The notes under the pieces were generated by a model. It did no database searches. It was not told the DNA's origin and saw only the letters and a program-made list of their open reading frames with translations. Position numbers and translations under genes: made by a program. From Prevotella aff. ruminicola Tc2-24 (GTDB taxonomy: Bacteria > Bacteroidota > Bacteroidia > Bacteroidales > Bacteroidaceae): a stretch of 64,000 nucleotides of DNA. Location of the stretch: the NCBI RefSeq assembly GCF_900110895.1, contig NZ_FOIQ01000006.1, forward strand, positions 62,001 to 126,000. The letters run 5' to 3'. Below are positions 25,729 to 33,841 of this stretch, in pieces. Position 1 is the first letter of the stretch; every line of letters starts with the position of its first letter.

Positions 25729-26781
25729 ATGAAAAAGATTGTAAAGTCAACATTGGCAGTCATTGCACTTGCCACTCTTACCAGTCAGGCTGCTAATGCC
25801 CAGTCTTCTACCTCAAAGGTCAACAGCCGTGAGCGTATCCTCCAGGTGCTCGACCAAAGTCGTCCTAACGAATACGTACCGGCAGCCTTCTTCCTGCACT
25901 TTGAGAACAAACTGGGTCGTAAGGCCGTTCAGGATCACAAGGATTTCTATCGTGCCACCAACATGGATTTCGTGAAAGTGTTCTATGAGATCTCTGTTCC
26001 GAAGATTGATATCCAGTCTGGAAAGGACTGGGCAAAGGTCCCTGTCTATGGTGAAGATTTCTTCGAGCCACAGGTAGCCGTCATAGCAGACCTTGCACGT
26101 GAGTTTGGTGGTGAGGCTTTTATACTGCCTACCGTCTATTCGCCTCTGGCACTGGCTGGTCAAACACTGGGATTCGGAAATCGCAAGAATCTCAAGAAAC
26201 TGATTGAGGAAGATCCGAAGGCTTTCGGACAGGCCATCAAGAACCTCTCACTGAGCATCGAGAACTATCTCCGTGCTGCCCGCAAGCATGGTGCCGACGG
26301 TTTCTACGTATCTAGTCAGGGAGGTGACGGCAATTCCCTCACTCCTGAGGTTTGGAATAAGTACGTACGTCAGTGGGATAAGCATGTGTCTGAAGTTGCC
26401 GCAGAGATTGGTGAGATCAATATTCTCCACATCTGCGACTATGGTACACCATTCAAGAATGCTGAAGCTCTCTACGCGTTCGCCGACTATCCAGCAAGCA
26501 TCATTAATGTTCCTCTGAAATTCTCTGATGGATCAACGCTCAACCTGAAAGAAGCCCAACAGCGGTTTGGTCGTCCTATCTTTGGCGGACTGGAGCGCTT
26601 AGGCGTCATCGCTACTGGTACCATCGAGGAAGCAAAGGCCGAAGTTGACAAGGTACTGGAGAACGCATCACCCAACTTCATCCTCGGTGCCGACTGCACC
26701 GTGCCAGGTGAAACCGATTGGGAAAAGTTGCGCGCCGTCATCGACTACACACACACATGGCGACAGACACACAAGAAGTAG
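25729..26781 (+). CDS. Exported UroD/MtaA-family protein with Zn-type HxC...C motif
   Basis: 350-residue member of the uroporphyrinogen decarboxylase/cobalamin-methyltransferase superfamily: FFLHFENKLGRKAVQDHKDFYRATNMDFVKVFYE, ILPTVYSPLALAGQ, GADGFYVSSQGG. His234-x-Cys236 (ILHICDYG) and Cys323 (LGADCTVPGETDW) match the zinc ligands of MtaA/CmuA/MetE-like thiol methyltransferases rather than heme-pathway UroD. Unusually it begins with a clear signal peptide (MKKIVKSTLAVIALATLTSQAANAQ), predicting a periplasmic location. Last gene of the PstS-like/SusC/SusD operon, 52 nt after SusD. A role in thiol or methyl-group chemistry on an imported compound is inference. Confidence 0.82.
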   Translation: MKKIVKSTLAVIALATLTSQAANAQSSTSKVNSRERILQVLDQSRPNEYVPAAFFLHFENKLGRKAVQDHKDFYRATNMDFVKVFYEISVPKIDIQSGKDWAKVPVYGEDFFEPQVAVIADLAREFGGEAFILPTVYSPLALAGQTLGFGNRKNLKKLIEEDPKAFGQAIKNLSLSIENYLRAARKHGADGFYVSSQGGDGNSLTPEVWNKYVRQWDKHVSEVAAEIGEINILHICDYGTPFKNAEALYAFADYPASIINVPLKFSDGSTLNLKEAQQRFGRPIFGGLERLGVIATGTIEEAKAEVDKVLENASPNFILGADCTVPGETDWEKLRAVIDYTHTWRQTHKK

Positions 26782-26885
26782 TCTCATATACTTTATTTCT
26801 ATGGTTCGGGTGACACAGTTTTTTATAACTATGTACCCGGACTTTTCTAATTAATTTGTATTTTTGCAGGCAGATTCTCAAACTA

Positions 26886-28076
26886 ATGAAAAGAACGTTA
26901 TTATGGATAGGTGCACTCGTGGTGGGTGCTGTTTTAGGACTACTTGGGCTGGCTTGGCTCAACGAAGTGATGGATTTTGTGGCGACAGTATATACAAGAC
27001 TTTTCCAGTTGTTGGCAGTGCCAACCATCGTACTGGCGGTAATCACGACCTTTGCCACCTTTGGATCCAAAGGTTCAGGTAGGATATTCGGACGAACACT
27101 AACCTACACACTACTGACCACCTTCGCTGCAGCCATTGTTGGAGCCTTTCTCTATGTACTCATTGCCCCAGGCAACCTGCCCGCAGAAGCTCTCGTGACA
27201 AATGATGTGACAGAAAGCACACCACTCTCATACAAAGAGCATATTCTCAGCGTCATCCCAAACAATATCGTACGTCCTTTCCTCGAAGGCAACGTGCTAT
27301 CACTGCTTCTATTGGCCTTTGCCATTGGTATCGGATTGTCGAAGTTGCCGGAGACCGAGAATAAGACCATCGTTGTAAAAGGACTTCTCGGGCTTCAGGA
27401 TCTGCTTTTCTTTCTCATCCGCGGCCTCATCTGGACACTGCCTCTCGGCATTGTGGCTTTCTCCGCTCAGTTGTCGGCACAGGTCTCTGCAGGTGTAGTG
27501 GCCGATAGCATCGGTAAATATGTGTTGGTGGTATTAGGCGGCAATATCATCCAGTTTTTCATTGTACTCCCGCTGTTTCTCTTGGCACGAGGACTCAATC
27601 CCATTCACGTGCTTGGGAAAATGATGCCAGCCGTTCTCATGGCTCTCTTTACCAAAAGCAGCGCCGCTACCTTACCCGTCACCATGGAGACAGCTGAGAA
27701 TCGCCTTGGCATCCGTCGTCAGGTCGCTCGTTTCGTCTTGCCTATCTGCACCACCATTAATATGAACGGCTGCGCAGCCTTCATCTTAGTGACCTCTCTT
27801 TTTGTGATGCAACAGGGAGATACACCCATCACTCTTTCCACCATCCTACTTTGGATTCTTATCGCCGTCATCTCAGCTGTAGGCAATGCAGGTGTACCGA
27901 TGGGCTGTTTCTTTCTCACACTCTCCCTGATGTCGGGCATTGGTGCACCCGTCGCTGTACTGGGAATTATCCTACCTATCTATACTATTATAGATATGGT
28001 GGAGACAGCCGAGAATGTATGGTCCGACTCTTGCGTCGCGGCAATGGTAGACAAATCACAGTCTCAGGGGGCATAA
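26886..28076 (+). CDS. Dicarboxylate/amino acid:cation symporter (DAACS family)
   Basis: 396-residue inner-membrane carrier of the GltP/SstT/TcyP family with about eight transmembrane segments and re-entrant loops. Family motifs are FTKSSAATLPVTMETAENRLG (serine-rich hairpin) and LPICTTINMNGCAAFI, with GNAGVPMG and DMVETAENVWSDSC near the end. Substrate candidates are aspartate/glutamate, serine/threonine or cystine; sequence alone does not decide. Its own promoter element (TATTTTTG, about 26861-26868) precedes ATG 26886, and it lacks the ATACC-N8-GGTAT site. A strong terminator follows. Confidence 0.9.
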   Translation: MKRTLLWIGALVVGAVLGLLGLAWLNEVMDFVATVYTRLFQLLAVPTIVLAVITTFATFGSKGSGRIFGRTLTYTLLTTFAAAIVGAFLYVLIAPGNLPAEALVTNDVTESTPLSYKEHILSVIPNNIVRPFLEGNVLSLLLLAFAIGIGLSKLPETENKTIVVKGLLGLQDLLFFLIRGLIWTLPLGIVAFSAQLSAQVSAGVVADSIGKYVLVVLGGNIIQFFIVLPLFLLARGLNPIHVLGKMMPAVLMALFTKSSAATLPVTMETAENRLGIRRQVARFVLPICTTINMNGCAAFILVTSLFVMQQGDTPITLSTILLWILIAVISAVGNAGVPMGCFFLTLSLMSGIGAPVAVLGIILPIYTIIDMVETAENVWSDSCVAAMVDKSQSQGA

Positions 28077-28090
28077 AAGCCCCCTTTTTT
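28067..28090 (+). terminator. Rho-independent terminator of the symporter gene
   Basis: GGGGGC-ATAAAA-GCCCCC followed by TTTTTT, overlapping the stop codon. Confidence 0.92.
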
Positions 28091-28095
28091 AGTAA

Positions 28096-28236
28096 ATTAT
28101 TCTATTTAAGCTGTTATAAAGAGTAGCATTTAGAATAACCATCCATATAATTCTACATAATAGATATATCTTCCGATTTTTGAGCAAAATTTGGATGATA
28201 ATTCTAATCTTCGTACCTTTGCAGCGTGAATAAGAC
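28096..28236 (+). promoter_or_regulatory. metY control region with Lrp-type half-sites and 46-bp shared core
   Basis: ATTATTCTATTT (28096-28107), TAGAATAA (28131-28138), ATAATTCTACAT (28149-28160) and ATAATTCTAATC (28199-28210) resemble the palindrome near lrp. 28191-28236 is identical to 8433-8478 and holds the TACCTTTG -7 element. Confidence 0.65.
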
Positions 28237-28269
28237 ATTAAATAACAAAAAAAGAAAGGATATATCATT

Positions 28270-29559
28270 ATGAGTACAAAGAATTATCGTTTTGAGACAC
28301 TGCAACTCCATGTAGGCCAAGAGCAGGCCGACCCCGCTACTGATGCACGCGCAGTACCCATCTACCAGACCACAAGCTATGTGTTCCACAATAGTCAGCA
28401 TGCCGCCGACCGCTTTGGTCTGCGCGATGCCGGTAACATCTACGGTAGACTGACCAACTCGACACAGGGTGTGTTTGAGGATCGTGTAGCAGCCCTCGAG
28501 GGTGGTGTGGCCGGTCTGGCCGTAGCTTCTGGTGCAGCCGCCATCACCTATGCCCTACAGAATATCGTTCAGGCCGGTGATCATATCGTGGCAGCCGACA
28601 ATCTCTATGGTGGCTCATACAACCTGATTACCCACACACTGGCGACACAAGGCATCAGCAATACTATTATCAACGTGAACGATCTCGCCGCACTCGAGGC
28701 TGCCATCAAACCAAACACAAAGGTTGTATACGCAGAGACCTTCGGAAACCCGAACTCTGACGTGCTTGACTTGGAAGGAGTGGCAGCCGTGGCTCACAAA
28801 CATGGAATCCCCTTCATCGTGGATAACACCTTCGGCACACCTTATCTCATCCGTCCGTTGGAGCATGGTGCAGACATCGTCGTCCACTCAGCTACCAAGT
28901 TCTTAGGTGGTCACGGGTCATCTCTTGGTGGCGTCATCGTAGATGGTGGCAAGTTCGACTGGAAGGCTAACCCCGACAAATTCCCGACACTGGCGAAACC
29001 CGATCCCTCATACCACGGAATCGTGTTTGCCGACGCAGTGGGTGCCGCAGCCTACGTAACCCGCATCCGTGCCGTCATCTTACGTGATACAGGTGCAGCC
29101 ATCTCACCTTTTAATGCTTTCATCCTGTTGCAGGGTGTCGAGACACTGAGTCTGCGTGTGGAGCGTCATGTAGAAAACGCCCTGAAGGTGGTCGACTTCC
29201 TCGCCAAGCACCCGAAGGTTGCCAAGGTGAACCATCCCGCATTGGAGAGCCACCACGATCACAAACTCTATCAGAAGTATTTCCCCAATGGTGGTGCCTC
29301 AATCTTCACCTTCGAGATCAAGGGTGGACAAGAAGAGGCATGGAAGTTCATCGACGCCTTGCAGATTTTCTCTCTGCTGGCCAACGTAGCTGACGTGAAG
29401 AGTCTGGTAATCCATCCCTACACCACCACTCACTCCCAGCTCTCGCCCGAGGAACTAGCAGAACAGCATATCACGCCTTCGACCATCCGCCTCAGTATCG
29501 GAACCGAGCACATTGACGATATCATTGCTGATCTGAGTCAGGCATTTGATAAGATTTAA
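28270..29559 (+). CDS. metY: O-acetylhomoserine sulfhydrylase (aminocarboxypropyltransferase)
   Basis: Makes homocysteine from O-acetylhomoserine and sulfide. 429 residues, full MetY length. It starts FETLQLHVGQEQADPATDARAVPIYQTTSYVF, with IYGRLTNSTQ, Asp185 (FIVDNTFGTP) and PLP Lys210 in HSATKFLGGHGS. Monocistronic: a promoter shared in sequence with the luxR-type gene lies upstream and a strong hairpin downstream. This is the usual free-sulfide MetY; the related enzyme at 9264-10496 sits in the encapsulin operon. Confidence 0.95.
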   Translation: MSTKNYRFETLQLHVGQEQADPATDARAVPIYQTTSYVFHNSQHAADRFGLRDAGNIYGRLTNSTQGVFEDRVAALEGGVAGLAVASGAAAITYALQNIVQAGDHIVAADNLYGGSYNLITHTLATQGISNTIINVNDLAALEAAIKPNTKVVYAETFGNPNSDVLDLEGVAAVAHKHGIPFIVDNTFGTPYLIRPLEHGADIVVHSATKFLGGHGSSLGGVIVDGGKFDWKANPDKFPTLAKPDPSYHGIVFADAVGAAAYVTRIRAVILRDTGAAISPFNAFILLQGVETLSLRVERHVENALKVVDFLAKHPKVAKVNHPALESHHDHKLYQKYFPNGGASIFTFEIKGGQEEAWKFIDALQIFSLLANVADVKSLVIHPYTTTHSQLSPEELAEQHITPSTIRLSIGTEHIDDIIADLSQAFDKI

Positions 29560-29570
29560 GGGGTTTACCT

Positions 29571-29614
29571 AAGAGAAGAGGCCTCGCTGTTATAGCGAGG
29601 CCTCTTCTCTTTTT
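29571..29614 (+). terminator. Terminator of metY
   Basis: 17-bp perfect stem AGAGAAGAGGCCTCGCT (29572-29588) with its complement at 29594-29610, followed by a T-run. Confidence 0.92.
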
Positions 29615-29621
29615 GATTCAC

Positions 29622-31127
29622 TTATTTGATATAGTCTGCGAAATCCGTCAGTTTCATGTCACCCTTACGTGCCAACGTATCATGCAAAGCGAAGGCGGCT
29701 GTCAGGTTATGACGAGTCTGTCCCATCTTCGCAATCTTCAGGTAGTCCCAAAGCAACTGCTTATAGTCAGGATGCGCACAGTTCTCAATGATGATCTCCG
29801 CACGCTGAGCGGGCGACTTTCCGCGCAAGTCGGCAACACCCTGTTCGGTAACAATGATGTTCACATCATGCTCCGAACTATCCTGATGACTGACAAACGG
29901 AACAATCGAAGAGATTACACCACCCTTGGCCACAGATGGACAGGTAAAGATGCTCAGATAGGCGTTACGGATAAAGTCGCCCGAGCCACCGATACCATTC
30001 ATCATCTTTACGCCACTGATGTGCGTTGAGTTGGCATTACCATAGAGATCGACCTCAATAGCCGTGTTGATGGCAATCACTCCCAATCGACGAATCACCT
30101 CCGGTGAGTTGGATATCTCACTCTGACGTAGTGTCAGATGATCCTTGAAATAGTCCATATGATCATATACCTGCATCAAGCAATCGTTGCTGACCGTCAG
30201 GGAACAGGCTGAAGCATCCTTCACACGGCCGTTCATCATCATGCCAACCACAGAATCCTGCAGCACTTCGGTATAGATATTAAAATCAGGTACGTGCTTG
30301 TCCTGGCCCAGAGCACCAAGGATGGCATTGGCTGTTGAACCCACACCACTCTGCAACGGCAGGAACTCCTTAGGAATACGCCCCTTGCGCATCTCCTCAA
30401 CCAAGAACTCAGCCGTCAGGAAACCAATCTTATCAGTAACAGGATCGCTGTCTTTAAAAGCACGGGCCTCATCAGGGATGTTACACTCCACGACTCCCAC
30501 CACCTTCTCCTTTGGAATCGACACGTAAGGTTTACCTATACGGTCGCTGACGTGTTCGATTGGAATAGCCTTGCGGTAAGGAGGATCCAATGGCTCATAC
30601 ACATCATGGATAAATTTCGCATTCGGGTTATGAAATGAATTCAACTCTAATATGACATGTTTGGCCAGACGAGCAGCCGTCGGAGAAATACCACCGGCAG
30701 CAGTCAGATATACATGATAGTCATTACCTGCCTCCTCGATGTCACACACCTCAAGAATCGCCCAATCAAGATTACCATAGAAGCCATAACGCAACTCCTG
30801 TGCCATATGACTCAAGTGCAGATCGTTATAAGGGATTTCCCCCATATTTACATGCTTACGGAAATCAGGATTTGTCGTATAGGGTGCACGATACTTTATA
30901 GCCTGCGCATTGGCAAGGTCACCATCAGTCGACTGTCCCGTCGACGCACCGGTAAAGATACCCACCTTGAACTCACGCCCAGCCTCATGCTCAGCAACGG
31001 CAATCTTTGCTAATTCCTTTGTTGTTGCCTTGGCCACACCCGCAGGTGTAAAGCCGCTCATAGCGATATTCTCGCCATTCTTAATCAGTGCTGCAGCCTC
31101 CGCAGCAGTCATACGTGTATAAGCCAT
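29622..31127 (-). CDS. Acetyl-CoA hydrolase/CoA-transferase (succinyl/propionyl-CoA type)
   Basis: 501-residue Cat1/ScpC-type CoA transferase: NIAMSGFTPAGVAKATTKELAK at the N-terminus, FPLQ-type GSTANAILGALGQ, MMNGIGGSGDFIRNAYLSIF, and the catalytic Glu region IVTEQGVADLRGKSPAQRAE. These enzymes swap CoA between succinate and acetate or propionate, which fits propionate/succinate fermentation in Prevotella-like organisms. Its own minus-strand promoter (TAATTTTG) lies near 31160. Convergent with metY. Confidence 0.93.
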   Translation of the reverse strand: MAYTRMTAAEAAALIKNGENIAMSGFTPAGVAKATTKELAKIAVAEHEAGREFKVGIFTGASTGQSTDGDLANAQAIKYRAPYTTNPDFRKHVNMGEIPYNDLHLSHMAQELRYGFYGNLDWAILEVCDIEEAGNDYHVYLTAAGGISPTAARLAKHVILELNSFHNPNAKFIHDVYEPLDPPYRKAIPIEHVSDRIGKPYVSIPKEKVVGVVECNIPDEARAFKDSDPVTDKIGFLTAEFLVEEMRKGRIPKEFLPLQSGVGSTANAILGALGQDKHVPDFNIYTEVLQDSVVGMMMNGRVKDASACSLTVSNDCLMQVYDHMDYFKDHLTLRQSEISNSPEVIRRLGVIAINTAIEVDLYGNANSTHISGVKMMNGIGGSGDFIRNAYLSIFTCPSVAKGGVISSIVPFVSHQDSSEHDVNIIVTEQGVADLRGKSPAQRAEIIIENCAHPDYKQLLWDYLKIAKMGQTRHNLTAAFALHDTLARKGDMKLTDFADYIK

Positions 31128-31216
31128 ATCTTACAGTTTTTGCAAATTTTGCTCGCAAAATTACAATTTTTATAGCGAAATACAAAACAAAAAACAAATT
31201 ATTTACCGCTACCTTC

Positions 31217-31864
31217 TTATAAGTACTCCATCAGTACATCCCAGACGGCAATGATATGACAGACGCTACCTGCCAACACAAAGAAATGAAACACAGAGTG
31301 CATATATTTCTTTTTGTTCAGAGAGTAGAACACTGCCCCCGTGATATAGCATATTCCCTCAGCAATTATCCAGATAACTGCCGCCGTACTGACAGAATCC
31401 AGTAGCGGTTTGAAAGCAACAAGCACACTCAGTCCCATACCCACGAAACAAAAGGTTTCCAGATTTGAATGCTCTTTTAGCTTAATGAGACTAATAACCG
31501 TTCCAACAATAGCACAGAGCCAGACAAAAGAAAAAAGACTCCACCCCCAGTATCCCTGACTGCGTAACGCAACCAATGTAAGCGGAGAATAACTTCCGGC
31601 GATATGCCAATAGATGGCGGCATGATCCCATTTCCGGAGCCGTTCTTTCCATTTCGAATGATGCTTGATAGAATGATAAACCGTCGAGGCCACGTAAGAA
31701 CCAAGCATACCAAAGAGATAGAGGATGACACCAATCCGTGCCCAATTGTTATCGCTTCGGAAACACCACACTAGGAAGATGACACCAACCACCACCCCAA
31801 GCAGAATGCCTCCGCCATGCGATACTGCATTCCAGATTTCCTCTTTCCTCGTGTATTTTATCAC
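31217..31864 (-). CDS. Hemolysin III/PAQR-family membrane protein
   Basis: 215 residues with seven predicted transmembrane helices. Family histidines and aspartates are present: ASTVYHSIKHHSKWKERLRKWDHAAIYWHIAGSYSP and C-terminal FFVLAGSVCHIIAVWDVL. PAQR proteins are predicted metal-dependent hydrolases; the bacterial role is unclear and the 'hemolysin' name is historical. The gene starts 9 nt after the histidine kinase stop and is probably co-transcribed with it. Confidence 0.92.
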   Translation of the reverse strand: MIKYTRKEEIWNAVSHGGGILLGVVVGVIFLVWCFRSDNNWARIGVILYLFGMLGSYVASTVYHSIKHHSKWKERLRKWDHAAIYWHIAGSYSPLTLVALRSQGYWGWSLFSFVWLCAIVGTVISLIKLKEHSNLETFCFVGMGLSVLVAFKPLLDSVSTAAVIWIIAEGICYITGAVFYSLNKKKYMHSVFHFFVLAGSVCHIIAVWDVLMEYL

Positions 31865-31873
31865 TCCACTCGC

Positions 31874-32905
31874 TTACGCTTCCTCAAAAGGCATCTCATA
31901 CACAAAGCTTGAGCCGCCTTCATAATCCTCGTCCAGATAGAGGCGTCCACCAAGCATCTTTGCGATCTGACGACTGATCGCCAGTCCCATGCCAAGACCC
32001 TCTGTCACACCATCGAACTTACGGAACGGCAGAAACAACTGACTTCGGTTCTCCACGGGGATACCTTCCCCCGTATCACTGACCCGTATCTGTAGTCGCG
32101 GTTGTCCTTGGGAATCGTCACTCTCCACCGTTCTGACTCTCAGTGTAATCGCGCCCATCCTTGTATGTTTGCAGGCATTCGACAAGATGTTACGCAGCAA
32201 CTGTACCATCCGACGACCATCCGTATAGATTCTCGTATCTTTGAGCACCACAGGATACTGATGCAACAGCTTTACTCCCGGTTGAACCTCATTCTTCACG
32301 CTCTCGCGTGCCTTATAACAGATCTCCATCAGACTCACCACCGTCTTATGAATAATCAAGCTACCTTTTTCCATCTTTGATAGATCGACCAAGTCATTTA
32401 CGACATTAATCAGTCGCTCGGCATTCCTGTGGATATGATCCTTCATTATCCGTTTCTCTTCCTCCTCCATATGTTCGCCAGCCACACCGTTCAAGAGATC
32501 ATTAAAACCAATAATCGCATTCAAGGGGGTTCGGATCTCATGGTTCACATTATTCAGAAATATCTCTTCCAACCGGCTTTGGTCTTCATTTCCGTATCGC
32601 GGTCTTCTTTCCGTAATATTACTCAGCCGGAATATATAACCATCGGTCTCCCCCTGATCGTTGGTAAAGGGGACAACGAAAGACTCTAAGACAGTTCCAT
32701 CCTCGCGAATCCACTGCTCTTTTCCAGACTTCCCTTCACGGATTGATCGACACAGCAATTCACAATCTTGCGGATAGTCATTCTGTAACCTGTTGAACTC
32801 TTCGTTACTGGTCATCATATGTCCATCTTTATCGTAAATCCCTATGCCAATCTGTAATCCTGAAAAAGCCAGATTTAGCATTCGTTGTTCAATCTGTCCT
32901 AACAT
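31874..32905 (-). CDS. Soluble PAS-type sensor histidine kinase
   Basis: 343 residues, no transmembrane segment. A PAS-like N-terminal domain (about 10-98, GIGIYDKDGHMMTSNEEFNRL) precedes HisKA with phospho-His122 (NNVNHEIRTPLNAIIGF). The HATPase domain follows, with an N-box (NILSNACKH), G1 (DTGEGIP) and G2 (GLGMGLAIS). No response regulator is encoded next to it. It is followed by the hemolysin III-family gene after 9 nt. Confidence 0.93.
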   Translation of the reverse strand: MLGQIEQRMLNLAFSGLQIGIGIYDKDGHMMTSNEEFNRLQNDYPQDCELLCRSIREGKSGKEQWIREDGTVLESFVVPFTNDQGETDGYIFRLSNITERRPRYGNEDQSRLEEIFLNNVNHEIRTPLNAIIGFNDLLNGVAGEHMEEEEKRIMKDHIHRNAERLINVVNDLVDLSKMEKGSLIIHKTVVSLMEICYKARESVKNEVQPGVKLLHQYPVVLKDTRIYTDGRRMVQLLRNILSNACKHTRMGAITLRVRTVESDDSQGQPRLQIRVSDTGEGIPVENRSQLFLPFRKFDGVTEGLGMGLAISRQIAKMLGGRLYLDEDYEGGSSFVYEMPFEEA

Positions 32906-33106
32906 TATAGCTGATTAATATAGTTTTTATGTGTGCAAAGATAAGAACTTTTCCTTGAAAAAAAAGAAAAAAAGACATATTTTCTTCCGTTTTTCGCATA
33001 ATCGAGTCTCGTTAACATCATCCCTCGGCAAAAAAGTCCCCAAATTCTTTGTTTTCCCAGAAGATTTCCATATCTTTGTATCCATAGACACCATTTATCA
33101 ACAAAT

Positions 33107-33841
33107 ATGGGAGGAGTTCTTACAGACATCATGACTATCACGACAGACAATGACTACTCATTGGCTCGTGATCTTATTGGCCTTGCCCTTGCCGACGGAA
33201 AAATCACTGAAGAAGAAAAGGCCGCCATAGCAAGAATCTGTCAGTTGGACAATATCACCGAGGATCAACTCAAGGAGATGTTCAAGAGTAGCGGTCAACA
33301 AGCTCAAGTTGCCATTCCCGCCACTCGAAAAGAGAAGGAAGATTATCTGGTCAAGATGATTCAGGTTATGGGAGCCGACGGCGACAGCGCCACAGAAGAG
33401 ATTTTCCTTTTGGAGATCATGGCGGGAAGACTTGGTTTTTCCCGACTACAGTTGACAGCACTAGTCTTGCTCAATGCCACCAGGAAAAATTTCCCTGGTG
33501 ACTTTGGTGCCAAGGTACTTTCTACTTTCCTGAAGAACATTGTCGACCCTAAGGGTAAAAGCAACCAACAAAACCACGATAATATCGCTAAGATTTACGA
33601 TGCGGTCGCAAACACTACAATCCTAACAGACGATGCTCAGGAGAACCAGCTTCTCCTAAGAGAGGCCTTTGCCAAAGCGACCCAGACCCTCTTAGCCAAC
33701 GAACTACTTGCCCGTGAGTTCCAGACGGCGGGTCTTAACTTCAGGGAAATACTAGAGTCTGAGAGCATAAAAGCTCTCGGAAGGCAGATTCAACTGCAGC
33801 AACGGCCAGGAGACATCATTATCAATCGTCTGCCAGGGTAA
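33107..33841 (+). CDS. TerB-like hypothetical protein
   Basis: 244 residues, soluble and helix-rich. The N-terminal part (ARDLIGLALADGKITEEEKAAIARICQLDNI) and the middle (MGADGDSATEEIFLLEIMAGRLGFSRLQL) carry the acidic helix repeats typical of TerB-like domains. The C-terminal 100 residues are not recognised. A TATCTTTG promoter element lies at 33071-33078. ATG 33107 and ATG 33131 are both possible starts; a GGAGGA preceding the second is too far away to decide. Its 3' end overlaps rnr by 20 nt in convergent orientation. Confidence 0.6.
   Translation: MGGVLTDIMTITTDNDYSLARDLIGLALADGKITEEEKAAIARICQLDNITEDQLKEMFKSSGQQAQVAIPATRKEKEDYLVKMIQVMGADGDSATEEIFLLEIMAGRLGFSRLQLTALVLLNATRKNFPGDFGAKVLSTFLKNIVDPKGKSNQQNHDNIAKIYDAVANTTILTDDAQENQLLLREAFAKATQTLLANELLAREFQTAGLNFREILESESIKALGRQIQLQQRPGDIIINRLPG

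Noticed and set aside
28090..28269. SAM-type riboswitch before metY
   Set aside because: No conserved SAM riboswitch core is seen. The region is A/T-rich with protein-type half-sites and a normal promoter close to the start.
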